DNA of 64,000 nucleotides from Caulobacter sp. CCUG 60055. GTDB taxonomy: Bacteria > Pseudomonadota > Alphaproteobacteria > Caulobacterales > Caulobacteraceae. The position numbers and the translations under genes were made by a program. Shown here one piece after another: positions 46,901 to 53,248 of this stretch (its first letter is position 1; the number at the start of each line of letters is the position of its first letter). The stretch lies in assembly GCF_022750545.1 (NCBI RefSeq), contig NZ_PUIC01000001.1:1-64000 (forward strand), written 5' to 3'. Under the pieces are notes generated by a model. That model did not search any database and was not told the origin of the DNA. It saw nothing but the letters and a program-made list of their open reading frames with translations.

Positions 46901-47743
46901 GGTGGTGCTGATTTGCGCCTGCGAACCCCGGATGGAGAACAGCGCCGGCTTGTTCGCCGCGCCGATCTCGGCGGTGGCCGCCACCAGCGAGTTGGTGTTG
47001 ATCTGCGCGCCGGCGCCGAACAGGACGCCGTTCTGGTTGATGACCAGCACCGTTCCCTGGGCCTTGATCGCGCCCAGGATCTGGCTGGGGGCGGGGGCCT
47101 GGCTCGGGTCGCGCAGGCCGGTGCGCGGGTCGAGCTGGCCGACCACCCGGTTGAGGGCCACCCAGTCGCGCTGGGCGACGCCGTTCTGGCTCTGGTCGAA
47201 ATTGAGGGTGGTGGCGGCCCCGACGTTGAAGGTCTTCCAGTCGAGGATGGCGCGGGCCGCGGTCTGCCGGATGTCGACCGTCACGCCGCCGTCGGCGCCC
47301 ACGGTCTGGGTCGGCAGGTTGGCGCCCTGCCAGGTGTTGAGGCCGGTCGGGTCGTTGGCGGCCAGGGTCGGCGTCAGGACCGGAACTAGCCCGCCGGGCG
47401 CCAGGCCGTTCGGCACGCCGCCGGGCAGGGCCGCCGCCGCCTGCCGCGCGGCGGCCTGGGCTTGCAGGCCGATATTGACGGCCTGCTGCGCGCGCATGGC
47501 GTTCTGCAGCGACTGGGCGGCGGCGGTGGTCGCCGCCGGCGTCTGGGTGGCGAGGCCGGGAACCACGGGGGCGGCGACGCCCGGCGCGCCGGTGGCGTTG
47601 ACCGCGACGTGCCCCGCGCCCTGCAGGACGGCGAGCTGGGCGTGGGCCGATCCGGCCAGGGCGGCGGCGAAGGCGGCGACGCTGGCGCCTTGCAGCAGGC
47701 GGCGGCGGGGGGAGGGGAGGCGGCGCTTGGTCGGGATGGTCAT
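34919..47743 (-). CDS. Giant filamentous-haemagglutinin-like exoprotein (TpsA, two-partner secretion)
   Basis: A 4274-residue secreted protein, among the longest expected in such genomes. A Sec signal covers residues 1-35 (ending GSAHA). The TPS secretion domain lies around residues 150-310, with ILDWKTFNVGAATTLNF and VLVINQNGVLFGAGAQINTN, the latter matching the NxNG(I/V) motif of TpsA proteins. The rest is Gly/Ala/Ser/Thr-rich with very many short beta repeats, as in right-handed beta-helix adhesins. The C-terminus ends in GFGDQACAEPGAKGCPAN with two Cys. The cognate TpsB is at 53249-54859, with six genes between or around. The reading frame is intact for 12.8 kb and GC remains high. Likely an adhesin or large surface fibre. 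Confidence 0.9.
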   Translation of the reverse strand: MTIPTKRRLPSPRRRLLQGASVAAFAAALAGSAHAQLAVLQGAGHVAVNATGAPGVAAPVVPGLATQTPAATTAAAQSLQNAMRAQQAVNIGLQAQAAARQAAAALPGGVPNGLAPGGLVPVLTPTLAANDPTGLNTWQGANLPTQTVGADGGVTVDIRQTAARAILDWKTFNVGAATTLNFDQSQNGVAQRDWVALNRVVGQLDPRTGLRDPSQAPAPSQILGAIKAQGTVLVINQNGVLFGAGAQINTNSLVAATAEIGAANKPALFSIRGSQAQISTTLADRDNAFLTTGLLLPPDPTTKAQPSTFSGQTTTTIKTDASGAPIDVTILQDAMPQGAISVAAGASITGGQGGFIILAAPKVTNAGVLTAAQGQVSLIGASGFSLIPSTGAASGVEPNVRGLLIGALAGTTGDYAVNAAGGVIRSPEGYASMTTLGADINAGVIAATTSVSRNGFIQLNAPRVELASTSVLAVTPEDAVATPQDPNSLKNFKPSLISIGAADMIPTDASFNQLIAGSVIDLASGGLIYAPAANVYVGARPGADTGGAAGGRVFVDSGVVIDVAGLKNVAAPSSTRQITISPVTSNDTADTPAGRNVLNHATVTIDPRLSGVRSDGVSWVGSPLIPAGAYAQQAGVTASQLMTKGGNVVLGAAGGPNASGAAPDVIVKRGAIIDVSGGWLNFAGGWVQTTQLLDAAGRIVDIGHADPDDVYVGVYNGFTTVQQRFGIARSYANPLLAGAHYEDAYSQGGDAGSLTIRSSQPLLEGTVRADAFPGTAQIQAGQLGTGKSTVYGDQRRVQAVGSQMPVNGMLLFQQTDYSAAPLLSGGDVAIVGGPVQNLADNLTFGQAASIDANGNLVAPVRPPEAAIPPAARGKLTLSADTLSSWGLGQLSFDTSGALTVASDADLKLAPGGAFTAVTGRAITLDGRVTAPAGLIDLATVQSDQGSIFAPAPAVAGSFDIRVNGQLSAAGLWVNDSRPGPTGALGAAYVNGGAIRLSAAPRQNLLGLTSDSGKGDIATVTQTTSGQRPTSTVDISGSVLAAGPRSLLDVSSGGYVAPDGTLALAAKGGDLSLTAATAYFPFALAYQNGLTSARQSGAMPGFRVNGINSAPNTPQAGIDVLPVNPNAIAAKVALGDGVVRGHGFGGGGTFNLITPAFSLSSGIADTGTNLPLDFFSKAGFGTYNVTSYATALLPNTFSNGYGGYNAVLATQIVKVGNGQVLDLTQSGYTRRLTGDQIASLRDLATGGRVSDILPPTVEPSAFDQRPIALNLGGLIELEVAAGGKVTGAAGAQLSVAQVNNMGVIRLPGGALNQVQVLPANYDKSSVVAGTPYFQGVVSAPSLSQIFSTRADGLIDENAPSLVDPTVTNGRLAATRTIYLTGDLPAGVGLNMAAGSVTDLSGVSLRDPYAVGVTQGRQVVTGRVVAGGAVGSAVANLVASSGQLFPIANFETNLAYVASGSNPHTIRSGLSLAAAPGATLNLAGASDTFDQLTASGQFVAIPQWSSAGALSIGAGGVLTGATIDAHGGAPTAAGGVLALSTSGAGAVSLAADDAAGGALNTYSVKQIQSAGFGVLAVQGDLATTGAAPVDLTLGQAFFLTSLPSTLNPFFSPASLSDMQALAPTISVAGSLRIKAPYVALQGAFQKLSNPAVGTPGSGQVSFSAQMLDVTGAVLFDRNVARVDLTSQGDIRFVGVQALQIPGQAFTPSLFGQLAVNGALNLTAAQVYAATGGSYDVTSAAAAGVITIAPNGPTPATPYSAGSSLLIQAANIVQNGVVRAPIGALTLGGAAPLILGASGANTVFAPATTSLTLGAGSLTSVSADGLSIPYGVTTDQSEYYFSPTNANPLTAPPAAVLTLAGRTVTTAAGATINLKGGGDVYAYEFIPGSGGSRDVLSQYNPDAYSGNNGYQFPDRRQVYAIVPGLSQAPAAASDPIYSANYADLYGPAQAGRRVYLDGGNGVAAGWYTLLPAQYAMLPGGMEVVEDTGARTVSVGASLTLPDGVVAMSGRYGGLGGAADSTSRVFDVKSQAVIRSYSNLALTSADAYFQAKAAKNGLNAPRLPIDAGRLVINPGAALDLSGTFLTAPGAKGRGAQADITAPSIQIVSQPADATPGVIQLSADQLTALNADSLLIGGLRSDNADGSTTLQVTAKQIVVANNAAHPLSAPDLVLAVDGQGAAITVKDGAAITASGADVTGQTGAYVVDGATPGMTGQGALIRVSAGPQRLVTRKNVNTATTAGGLTVGAATLSGASVMLGSTNGFGLSTAANLQAGALSLDSTLIAFAPSAQGLSGLVITPDLSPALARAQSLTLRSANVITFAAGAYGFGDLRLDTPGLGVSGGAGAVSVNAQAVQLQNTAADAGACGAAGATLCGGGQFALSTQSLTFGDGAMHIYGAAQGVTLSAAQGMFFQGRGGLEVGAAPLLLQTPFLGDRAAPDAKIGVAASVPSLTLATTGDLTVANPTAAAAPAAAGLPGATLILTGNQLSVTGADVRATAGVLTLNAAKGVSAGPGAILETPGYSRRFGDAADPYTISAPGGLLTLNAASSDINLAPGSVLSVGGGTGAAGRLTLNAGKGTVNFGGRLDASAPAGGGGFLLNEAGAFDLAGFARSTAGAFNGVIAIETGAGDLSLSSGLTLKATTVSLTADGGLVDIAGTIDASGVNGGLIGLFGARGVTLENGSAILARASGYGAGDTRQAKGGEVQLGVSGDGAITLAQGAVIDVSAANTAARAVPMTLNGVTYYSYVPGDVGGVVSFRAPVSGANGAQSVKVAVAGSVTGARSVVLEGYKAFDLGAVAAGGQFSGVKIIGGVATLDVNAAGQPNFLADNAPGTLVNFIQTFDVSSSYANLGGLASAANFHARPGVQLDYAGAVTLASNWNLGAGVVDIAGAVAAGLMTPSQAIAGAYAVKPGAEAAVLAGYTKMTYRVGGGVLGEPGELSVRASGQLTLAGSITDGFFTFGDQTDSRYLNTVLGAGTKLFNGLLTTNCTAACAAVGAYSPTNSGAAVGVNFPGAGALGTVQAPLANPAPYNAAANAPGALGGDPIASAQLFPLIQAGSGTRAVDSWSYQLVGGAAAGSANPARVQSDSAAGGLIVQGQRSYSYGGVRAVASLSDTLLFNVAGRSVTADQWLGAQLGSNPTLNNNSLTRFSFTSAPAGAQSTLAAMAASFFAAYPGQFTFTGPAGAPTGVSTTLSLAAAFLQQVATAWPTLKTNFNPPNSTIPPSTTVTASNLVRTGTGSISLAAAGDIDLTGGAPPALLDPVTGRPSASGFQQGGAAVYTAGRLVVPTLTATTDQATGLSLTLDPTGYASVPVDLNALNYNYATPGVLAANPVYATGGGDVSLKAGGDIIGRRDALVGARAQAASTSFVGGPDQPWRTGTVGMATNVRINPQMFSDGAGALGGGDLRVSAGGDVSDLTMVADTSLTTARVSGPGTAAGQSSLALMTFGGGDIHLIAGGDLIGGRLDVASGAADLSVGGGVRGAGTLKLVNRTDDGLLNVRLTDTTVDLKAHGDVALHGVSALGVQTTNFTSGADIVNNADSLGFYSGRAGFSVISDGGVTLANSHDGSVPSLATGLLYTAVLPGSFQAASLAGDLSLKGGADLVLLAPSAAGTLTLAAGGDIKPVSLAMLDNDPGLTPGLFSQFVTDNANISPGSLGVLGLPFAFPAVLPDTPYTRLLQQHAAGVPHRGDPTPNRLYAGENINQVVLSVPKQTRIGAGRDIVDMMFFGQNLNPGDITRVVAGRDITASTQLQQAVVSLNSAGQATYGPPQPTLQGNTFILGGPGSLMLEAGRDLGPFLNSAIVTARPGDASTREMFGGGVISVGNEWNPYLGPQGASIDVSFGVAKGQNFDALRSYYLDPANAAARPDYLYVENLNANNVYVPDKTQPIYAPKLVAYMKASQAAALVAAFGSTDVTYDQAYSAFSRLSALDQRPFLLQVYFSELSLTATPGPTLKQYARGYTAVNLLFPAALGYTANNLEGGGNGANAQMKTGDLDLRLAAIETKRGGDIAILGPGGRVLAGSTVATAQQAARRNSAAPLLFRGNPPTSSGFVLGTGGSSVVAVNAIDAIPAGYEGVLTLRGGTVSTFTDGDFVLNQSRLFTEQGGDIIMWSSNGDLNAGQGPKTSSNFPPAVVKIDDDGFSELDQASAVTGAGIAGLKPAPGIRPPDVYTIAPRGTVDAGAAGIRVAGNIFVAALHVANADNFQVGGVAIGLPPTNTTVSVSSQSSATSASAMQAAQQALGRSRNANDRSIITVEVLGFGDQACAEPGAKGCPAN

Positions 47744-47790
47744 GGTGCGCTCTCAAACCTTTGCCGGACGGGCGCTGGGCCCCGCCCCGC

Positions 47791-48456
47791 TCAATGCTGC
47801 GACGGCTTGTCGGCGACCTGCGCCGAGGGGCGGGGGCGGACGTCGAGACGCCCGTTGTGGATGCGGTCGCCGTAGTCCTGGGCGGCCTGTTCGAACTGGA
47901 CCCGCTTCAGGCCGGTCAGCGGCTCCCTGCGGGCGAGCACGTCGGCGACGGTGACGCCGCGATAGGCGGCCAGCAGCGCCTTGGCCGTGTCGATCAACTC
48001 GGCGTTCTTGGCGCGGCAGACGCCCAGGTCGGTCTCGCGCGCGGCCAGGGCGGCGGCGGACTGGTCGCGGGCCGCGCCGTCGCGGGCGGCGTCCTCGCCG
48101 GCGCGGCGGAGGTCGGCCTGGGCGGCGGCGAGGCGGGTCTTGAGGTCCGCGTCGGCGGCGGCCATCTGGTCGAACTCGGCCTTGAGGCGCTGGTATTCGG
48201 GCGAGGCCGCCGGTTCGCTGCGGCGGGGCCGTTGCGCTGTCGCCAGCTTGGCCTTGAGCGCGTCGCGCTCCTTCTCAGCCGCCGCCTTCTGGGCCGAAAG
48301 CTCGGCCTGGCTGGACTGGGCGGCGCGCAGCTGCGAAGTGACCGAGACCAGCTGGCTTCGCAGCCGGTCCTCGAGGCTCTGGGCCCTGGCAGGACCGGCG
48401 AGGCAGAGGGCGGCGGCGGGAAGCGTGACGGCCAGCAGGCGGATGGGCGTGCGCAT
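47791..48456 (-). CDS. Periplasmic coiled-coil protein of the two-partner cluster
   Basis: A 221-residue exported protein with a signal ending GPARA, followed by a long Ala/Glu/Lys/Arg heptad region (about residues 27-150, for example QSSQAELSAQKAAAEKERDALKAKL). The C-terminal part has KNAELIDTAKALLAAYRGVTVADVLARREPLTGLKRVQFE, which I do not recognise. It lies between the porin gene (2 bases away) and the TpsA gene (47 bases away). A periplasmic chaperone or tether for the exoprotein would fit, but that is a guess from topology and context. Confidence 0.75.
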   Translation of the reverse strand: MRTPIRLLAVTLPAAALCLAGPARAQSLEDRLRSQLVSVTSQLRAAQSSQAELSAQKAAAEKERDALKAKLATAQRPRRSEPAASPEYQRLKAEFDQMAAADADLKTRLAAAQADLRRAGEDAARDGAARDQSAAALAARETDLGVCRAKNAELIDTAKALLAAYRGVTVADVLARREPLTGLKRVQFEQAAQDYGDRIHNGRLDVRPRPSAQVADKPSQH

Positions 48457-48458
48457 GG

Positions 48459-50240
48459 TCAGAACCTCACGTTCAGCTCGATCTGGCCGACGTCGATCGA
48501 CAGCGGCGGCCCGAACAGTTCGTTGGCGCTGAACCAGCGCGCCTGGAGGTTGGCCCCGGCCATCAGGCCGAGGGTTCCGGTCAGGAAATAGCCCTCGGCG
48601 TTGGTCCCGCCGAGGTGGAAGTCGGAGTCGTTGTAGGCGTCGGGCATCGAGTCCGGGGCGATGTGCTTGTAGCCGGCGGTGATGTTCCAGCGGCCGAAGG
48701 CGTAGGCGTCCGGATCGCCGTAGCTGGCCTTGAGCATCCAGGCGTTGGGGCCGCTCTTGAACCGCGAGGTGGTGCCGGGGGCGCAGATGTTGGTGTCGGC
48801 CAGATTGGGGGCGATGACGTTGGTCACCGGCAGGCCCGCCGAACCGAAGCGGCAGGAGTCCGAATGCTTGTAGGCGAGGTTGCGGGCGTAGTCGCCGACC
48901 AGGACCAGATGCTTGTCGCTGACCTTCAGGTCGAAGGCGGTGTTGAGGTTCAGCACGTTGTAGTCGAACAGCAGCCCGGCGAACTGCGGCGCCGCCGCCG
49001 CGCCGATCGGCAGGCCGGGATCGGGGATGATGTTGCGGATCAGGAAGAGCGTGTTGCCCTTCTGCATGAAGGCCGGGCGGGTGGCGTCGGTCGAGCATTG
49101 GGTGACGCCGGCGTAGACGGCGCAGGGGCTGGACAACAGGCCGCGGCTGGACTGGTACTGGTAGAGGGCGGCGCTGGTCTTCCAGTCGAAACGGTCGGTG
49201 CGCCAGTCGGCCGCGCCCTGGATGGCGACCATCCACTTGGTGCGCTCGTTGGCCTTGTCGGCGCCGTTGGCGCCGGTGCTCGGGAAGTTGAGGTCCTGGT
49301 AGTCGGTCACGAAGACGCCGCCGACCGCCGACAGGCGCAGCCCCTGCATGAACGGCGCATCCATGGCCCCGCGCGCGGCGACGCCGTCGAAATTGAGATC
49401 CTCGTCGAAGACGAGGTCGGTCGACATGAAGGGATTGGGCATCCGGCCCAGGGTCGCCCCGATCCAGGGGCGGGGGTGCAGGTCGATATAGGCCCGGTCG
49501 AGCCAGATCGACTTCTTGCTCAGGCCGCCGCCCAGCAACTGGCTGGTCGAGACCGGCGAATTGGTCTGGCCGCTGGCCAGGCGCACCGCGGCCGTCACCC
49601 AGGGCGAGGGATCGGCGCGCACCTCCAGGCGGGTGCGGATCTCCAACAGGTTGTCGCGGTCCTTGGTGGTGTTGAGGATCGGCACGCCGGTCTTGTTGGT
49701 GGCCGGGTTGATGTCGACCGGGCCGTTGGCGTTGATGGCGGCGTAGTTGATCAGGTCGTTCTGGTTGCCGCTGGAATAGAGGTTGAAGGCGTCGCGCACG
49801 CGCACGTCGCCGCTGATCTGGACGTGCTTGACCCACTCGGGCAGGGCGTTGGGCTGGGCCCAGTTCTCGGCCTTGGCCTGTTCGATGACTTCGCGGCGCA
49901 CCTCGTCGCGGATCTGGTTCTTGACGATCTCGGGGACGTAGGGAATGCGCGTCGATCCGGGCGCGACCGGCGGCAGGCGGTGCTCGACCGGCGCGTCGCC
50001 GGCGCCGGCGCCGGCGGCCCGCGCCTCGGCGGTCTCGCGCTGGGCCTGCGCCATCAGCTGGTCGGCGGCGTCCTGGGTGATGACCCCCTGCTTGACCAGC
50101 AGGCGCATCAGGTTGACCGTCAGGTTCTCCGACGGCTCGGCCAGGGCGTGGGTCGGCAACGCGCCGCCCGCCAGACCGACGGCGCCGGCCAGGGCCGCGC
50201 CCGCCAGCCGGCGAGCCCGGTCATGGATCGTGATCGTCAT
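48459..50240 (-). CDS. Putative outer-membrane porin of the two-partner cluster
   Basis: A 593-residue outer-membrane protein. A signal ends around THALA. A helical N-terminal periplasmic region follows (LTVNLMRLLVKQGVITQDAADQLMAQAQRE, then a charged helix EIVKNQIRDEVRREVIEQAKAENWA) and then a beta-barrel with alternating strands (VQISGDVRVRDAFNLYS, WVTAAVRLASGQ, IELNVRF). It ends in an aromatic Phe as barrel proteins do. This matches the putative-porin family often found near TonB/ExbBD genes. It may supply the outer-membrane partner for the TonB encoded next to it. Co-directional with all neighbours. Confidence 0.82.
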   Translation of the reverse strand: MTITIHDRARRLAGAALAGAVGLAGGALPTHALAEPSENLTVNLMRLLVKQGVITQDAADQLMAQAQRETAEARAAGAGAGDAPVEHRLPPVAPGSTRIPYVPEIVKNQIRDEVRREVIEQAKAENWAQPNALPEWVKHVQISGDVRVRDAFNLYSSGNQNDLINYAAINANGPVDINPATNKTGVPILNTTKDRDNLLEIRTRLEVRADPSPWVTAAVRLASGQTNSPVSTSQLLGGGLSKKSIWLDRAYIDLHPRPWIGATLGRMPNPFMSTDLVFDEDLNFDGVAARGAMDAPFMQGLRLSAVGGVFVTDYQDLNFPSTGANGADKANERTKWMVAIQGAADWRTDRFDWKTSAALYQYQSSRGLLSSPCAVYAGVTQCSTDATRPAFMQKGNTLFLIRNIIPDPGLPIGAAAAPQFAGLLFDYNVLNLNTAFDLKVSDKHLVLVGDYARNLAYKHSDSCRFGSAGLPVTNVIAPNLADTNICAPGTTSRFKSGPNAWMLKASYGDPDAYAFGRWNITAGYKHIAPDSMPDAYNDSDFHLGGTNAEGYFLTGTLGLMAGANLQARWFSANELFGPPLSIDVGQIELNVRF

Positions 50241-50286
50241 CTAAATCCCCTCGACGGAATGCGGCCCGCGGCCGGGCTCGGGCGCG

Positions 50287-50979
50287 TCATGTCCGGCGTC
50301 CCTTGAGCGCCACGCGGGCTGGAAATCTGAGTTGCGCCGGCGGCTGCTCCAGCCGTCCGACCTGTTCGAGCGCGCTGACCAGGGCGCGATCCGTGTGCGG
50401 ATCGCCGCTGGACCGGGCTATGGCGACGCGGGTGACGCGGCCGTCGGGTCCGATCCAGATCTGCACCTGGGCGGCGAAGTAGAGGCGGTTGACCCGGTCG
50501 TCGGACTGTACGGCCTGCTGCAGGACGCTGTTGAGGTAGCGGGTGTAGCCGGCCGCGCCGAAGTCGCCGCCGCCGGGGCCGTCGCCGCCGTTCGGGTCGC
50601 CGCCGACCGAGAGGCCGCCGCCGGCGCCGGCGGCCATGCCGAACGCGTCCGCCCCGGCCTGCGGCGGCCCGTTGATGGTCATCTGCTTGGGCGCGTCGGT
50701 TTTGGCGGCGGCCTCGGGCTTGGGCTGGGGCGAGGGGACCGGCGTCGGCGTCTCCTGCGGCTTGGGCGGCTCGGGCGGCTTCTCCTTGGGCGGCGGCGGA
50801 GGCGGCGGCGGGGTCAGGGCCACCACAGCCGTCTGCGGGGCCTCCCGTCGTTCGCCGGCGGTGTCGGAGGCCAGCCGCCAGATCCCGACGGCGATCAGCA
50901 CGAGCACGACCGCCGGGACGCCGAACTTGGCGATCGAGGCGATGCGGTCGCGGTTGTCCGGCGAGATCATCGCGGCCAT
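50287..50979 (-). CDS. TonB-type energy transducer 1
   Basis: A 230-residue protein with one membrane helix near residues 18-36 (FGVPAVVLVLIAVGIWRLA), a Pro/Lys/Glu-rich spacer (residues 55-90, including eight consecutive prolines), a Gly-rich stretch, and a TonB C-terminal domain (YLNSVLQQAVQSDDRVNRLYF, VQIWIGPDGRVTRVAIARSSGD). It follows exbD by 7 bases, giving a complete ExbB-ExbD-TonB module inside the two-partner secretion operon. It would transmit proton-motive energy to an outer-membrane protein; which one is unknown. Confidence 0.87.
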   Translation of the reverse strand: MAAMISPDNRDRIASIAKFGVPAVVLVLIAVGIWRLASDTAGERREAPQTAVVALTPPPPPPPPKEKPPEPPKPQETPTPVPSPQPKPEAAAKTDAPKQMTINGPPQAGADAFGMAAGAGGGLSVGGDPNGGDGPGGGDFGAAGYTRYLNSVLQQAVQSDDRVNRLYFAAQVQIWIGPDGRVTRVAIARSSGDPHTDRALVSALEQVGRLEQPPAQLRFPARVALKGRRT

Positions 50980-50986
50980 CCCGGCG

Positions 50987-51394
50987 TCAGGACTTGTCGG
51001 CCCTGCCGGTCACCAGCCCGACCTGGTTCAGGTCGAGGCGGCGCAGCAGGTCGAGCACGTCCATGACGCGCTGGTACTGGACGACGGAGTCGCCCTTCAC
51101 CACGATCGGGAAGTCGGGCTCGGCGGCCTTGGCCGTGCGCAGCTGGGTCTCCAGCTCGGCCAGGGTCACCGGATAGGCGTCCAGGAACAGGTCGCCCTTG
51201 TCGTTGACGGTGATGGCCTTGGTCTTGGGCTTGGCCAGCGAGGCGGCCGAACTGGCCTTGGGCAGGTCGACCTTGATCCCCTGCACCGAGGCGGTGGTCA
51301 TGATGATGAAGATGACGAGCAGCACATACGCCAGGTCGAGCATCGGCGTGATGTTGATGTCGTCGTAGGGCTTGTCGTCGTCCTGCAGCTGCAT
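50987..51394 (-). CDS. exbD: ExbD/TolR-type biopolymer transport protein
   Basis: A 135-residue protein with one membrane helix that contains the essential proton-path aspartate (Asp20 in NITPMLDLAYVLLVIFIIM). A periplasmic domain follows (DVLDLLRRLDLNQVGLVTG). It sits between the ExbB fusion and TonB genes, and is the stator partner of the ExbB domain. Confidence 0.93.
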   Translation of the reverse strand: MQLQDDDKPYDDINITPMLDLAYVLLVIFIIMTTASVQGIKVDLPKASSAASLAKPKTKAITVNDKGDLFLDAYPVTLAELETQLRTAKAAEPDFPIVVKGDSVVQYQRVMDVLDLLRRLDLNQVGLVTGRADKS

Positions 51395-51418
51395 GGCCGT
51401 TCTCCCGCGCGCCGCCGG

Positions 51419-53248
51419 CTATTCGGCGGCCCGGGCGTAGCCCTGGTCGCTGTATTTCTCGGAGACGCGGGTGACGAACTCGTCGACGAACACTTGCATG
51501 TTCGCCTGGACGGCCTTGTTGCGGGTGAGGATGTAGTTGTAGCCGAACAGGGCCGGGATCGCGACGCCGAGGCCGGCGACGGTGGCCAGCAGGGCCGCCG
51601 AGATGCCGGGAGCGATGGCGTTGACGTTGACGTCGCCGGCGGCGGCGATGGCGGCGAAGGTGATCATCACCCCGACCACGGTGCCCAGCAGGCCCAGGAA
51701 CGGCCCGCCCGAGATGGCGATGGTCAGCAGCACCATGCCCTTGGCCAGGCGCTGGTTCTCGCGCACCAGGGTGGCGTCCATCAGGGCGCGGATGACCTCG
51801 ATGGACTCGGCCCTCAGGGTGAGGTGGCCGCCCGGCCGGGTGCGGCGGCCGATGTCGTCGGCCCCCGCCCGGTAGATGCGGTGCAGCGACGACAGGTCGA
51901 AGCGGCGCAGGTCGGCGGCCTCGACGCCTTCGCGACGGGCCAGGGCCAGCGGCTCGTCCCCGTGCGCGCGGAACAGCTCGATGAAGCGGTCGTTGGCCCG
52001 GTCGACCGCGTTGACGTAGGCGGCCTTGGTCCACATCACGTACCAGGAGGCGACCGCCATCACGCCGAGGATGGTGATGACCACCCAGGCGTCCACCGTC
52101 ACCGATTTCACGATGACGCCGAAGTAGCCGAACCCGAAGCCGGACTGCTTTTCGTCGGCCCCGAAGGCGACCAGCCGCGATTCCGCGCCTTGCGAGGCGG
52201 CGTCCATCTGGATGAGGACCGGCGGGCGGGCGACCTTGGAGATCCGAACCTCGTCGAGACCGCCCTGGAACCCGGCCAGGGCGCCGCCGGGGGCGTCGCC
52301 GCCGATGGCGGTCGGGGTGTTGAGCGCGGGCAGGGCTCCCACGCCGGTCCCCGCCGGCTTGCCGTCGACATAGAGGATGAAGCTGCGGCCATCGGCGACG
52401 AGGGCCAGATGCGTCCAGCGGCCGGGAACCAGGGCCGCGGCGGCGTTGAAGCGCTGGCCGTTCACCTCGGCGAAGGGCGCGCCCTGGTCGGCGCCGACCA
52501 CCAGCGAGCCGCCGCCGTCGCGGCGGGCGTAGATGGCCGCGTTGGGCTGGGCGGCGTCCATGCGCACCCAGGCGCTGAAGGTGAACGGCGCGCCGGGCTT
52601 GACCGCCAGCGACGGGCTGGCCGGCAGCAGCATCGGGCCCGCGCCGGTGAACCGCCCGGCCTTGCCGACCACGCCGGTGTCGTCGATGGCCGGCGGCGCG
52701 GTCTGCGGGGTGTTGCCGTAGGCGGTCTTGTCCTTGGGCGGCGCGCCGGCGGCGGCGTCGAAGTGATAGACCGCCACGTAGTCCGGATCGAACGAGCCGG
52801 AGGCGTCGGCGGCGGGCGCGGCCTTCTTGGCGCCGTAGTACATCCAGATCGGCTTGGTCGAATCCACCGGGAACTGCGGGATGTCGACCCACACCGTGGC
52901 CACGCCCAGCAGCGGGTCGAAGCTCTCGACATGGTGGGCCAGCGGGGTCTTGTCGTCGCCGGCGACGAAGCGCAGGTCGACGCCGCCTTCCTGGGAGTCG
53001 TCGAACTTGAAGTTGCCGCTGTGCAGGCGGATCAGCAGCGGCGCGCGGCCGACCGGCTGGCGCAGCGCCAGCCCCTTGGCCGAGGCGTCGATGGTGATCT
53101 GCTTGCGGTACGGCCAGTCCTTGTTCCACCAGGCGCGGGCCTCGCCCGGCATGGCCGCGCCGACCAGCATGGCCAGCAGAATCAGCAGCAGGGCGGGCGG
53201 CGAGGCCGGGCGGCGGGCGCGGGTCGACCCTCGGGGTGAGGCGGTCAT
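51419..53248 (-). CDS. DUF2341-LamG-ExbB fusion (MotA/TolQ/ExbB proton channel)
   Basis: A 609-residue fusion. A signal ends around GEARA. A DUF2341 module covers about 40-140 (WWNKDWPYRKQITI, WMYYGAKK) and a LamG/concanavalin-like module about 155-345 (YHFD, FTFSAWVRM, WTHLALVADGRSFILYVDGKPAG, LDEVRISKVAR). Next comes a membrane helix (385-405) and the ExbB core with helices at about 505-535 (GGPFLGLLGTVVGVMITFAAI) and 550-575 (ISAALLATVAGLGVAIPALFGY). Standard ExbB is about 240 residues, so roughly 380 periplasmic residues with a carbohydrate-binding-type fold have been added. It starts directly at the tpsB stop. The periplasmic domain could sense or hold a ligand or the exoprotein. Confidence 0.88.
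   Translation of the reverse strand: MTASPRGSTRARRPASPPALLLILLAMLVGAAMPGEARAWWNKDWPYRKQITIDASAKGLALRQPVGRAPLLIRLHSGNFKFDDSQEGGVDLRFVAGDDKTPLAHHVESFDPLLGVATVWVDIPQFPVDSTKPIWMYYGAKKAAPAADASGSFDPDYVAVYHFDAAAGAPPKDKTAYGNTPQTAPPAIDDTGVVGKAGRFTGAGPMLLPASPSLAVKPGAPFTFSAWVRMDAAQPNAAIYARRDGGGSLVVGADQGAPFAEVNGQRFNAAAALVPGRWTHLALVADGRSFILYVDGKPAGTGVGALPALNTPTAIGGDAPGGALAGFQGGLDEVRISKVARPPVLIQMDAASQGAESRLVAFGADEKQSGFGFGYFGVIVKSVTVDAWVVITILGVMAVASWYVMWTKAAYVNAVDRANDRFIELFRAHGDEPLALARREGVEAADLRRFDLSSLHRIYRAGADDIGRRTRPGGHLTLRAESIEVIRALMDATLVRENQRLAKGMVLLTIAISGGPFLGLLGTVVGVMITFAAIAAAGDVNVNAIAPGISAALLATVAGLGVAIPALFGYNYILTRNKAVQANMQVFVDEFVTRVSEKYSDQGYARAAE

Noticed and set aside
42102-47756. 1884-residue minus-strand frame in a second frame over the giant exoprotein gene
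   Set aside because: Arg/Pro-rich shadow frame; the chosen frame carries the signal peptide and TPS secretion domain.
50636-53239. 867-residue plus-strand frame opposite TonB/ExbD/ExbB
   Set aside because: Composition typical of an antisense shadow; the opposite strand has unmistakable ExbB and ExbD motifs.
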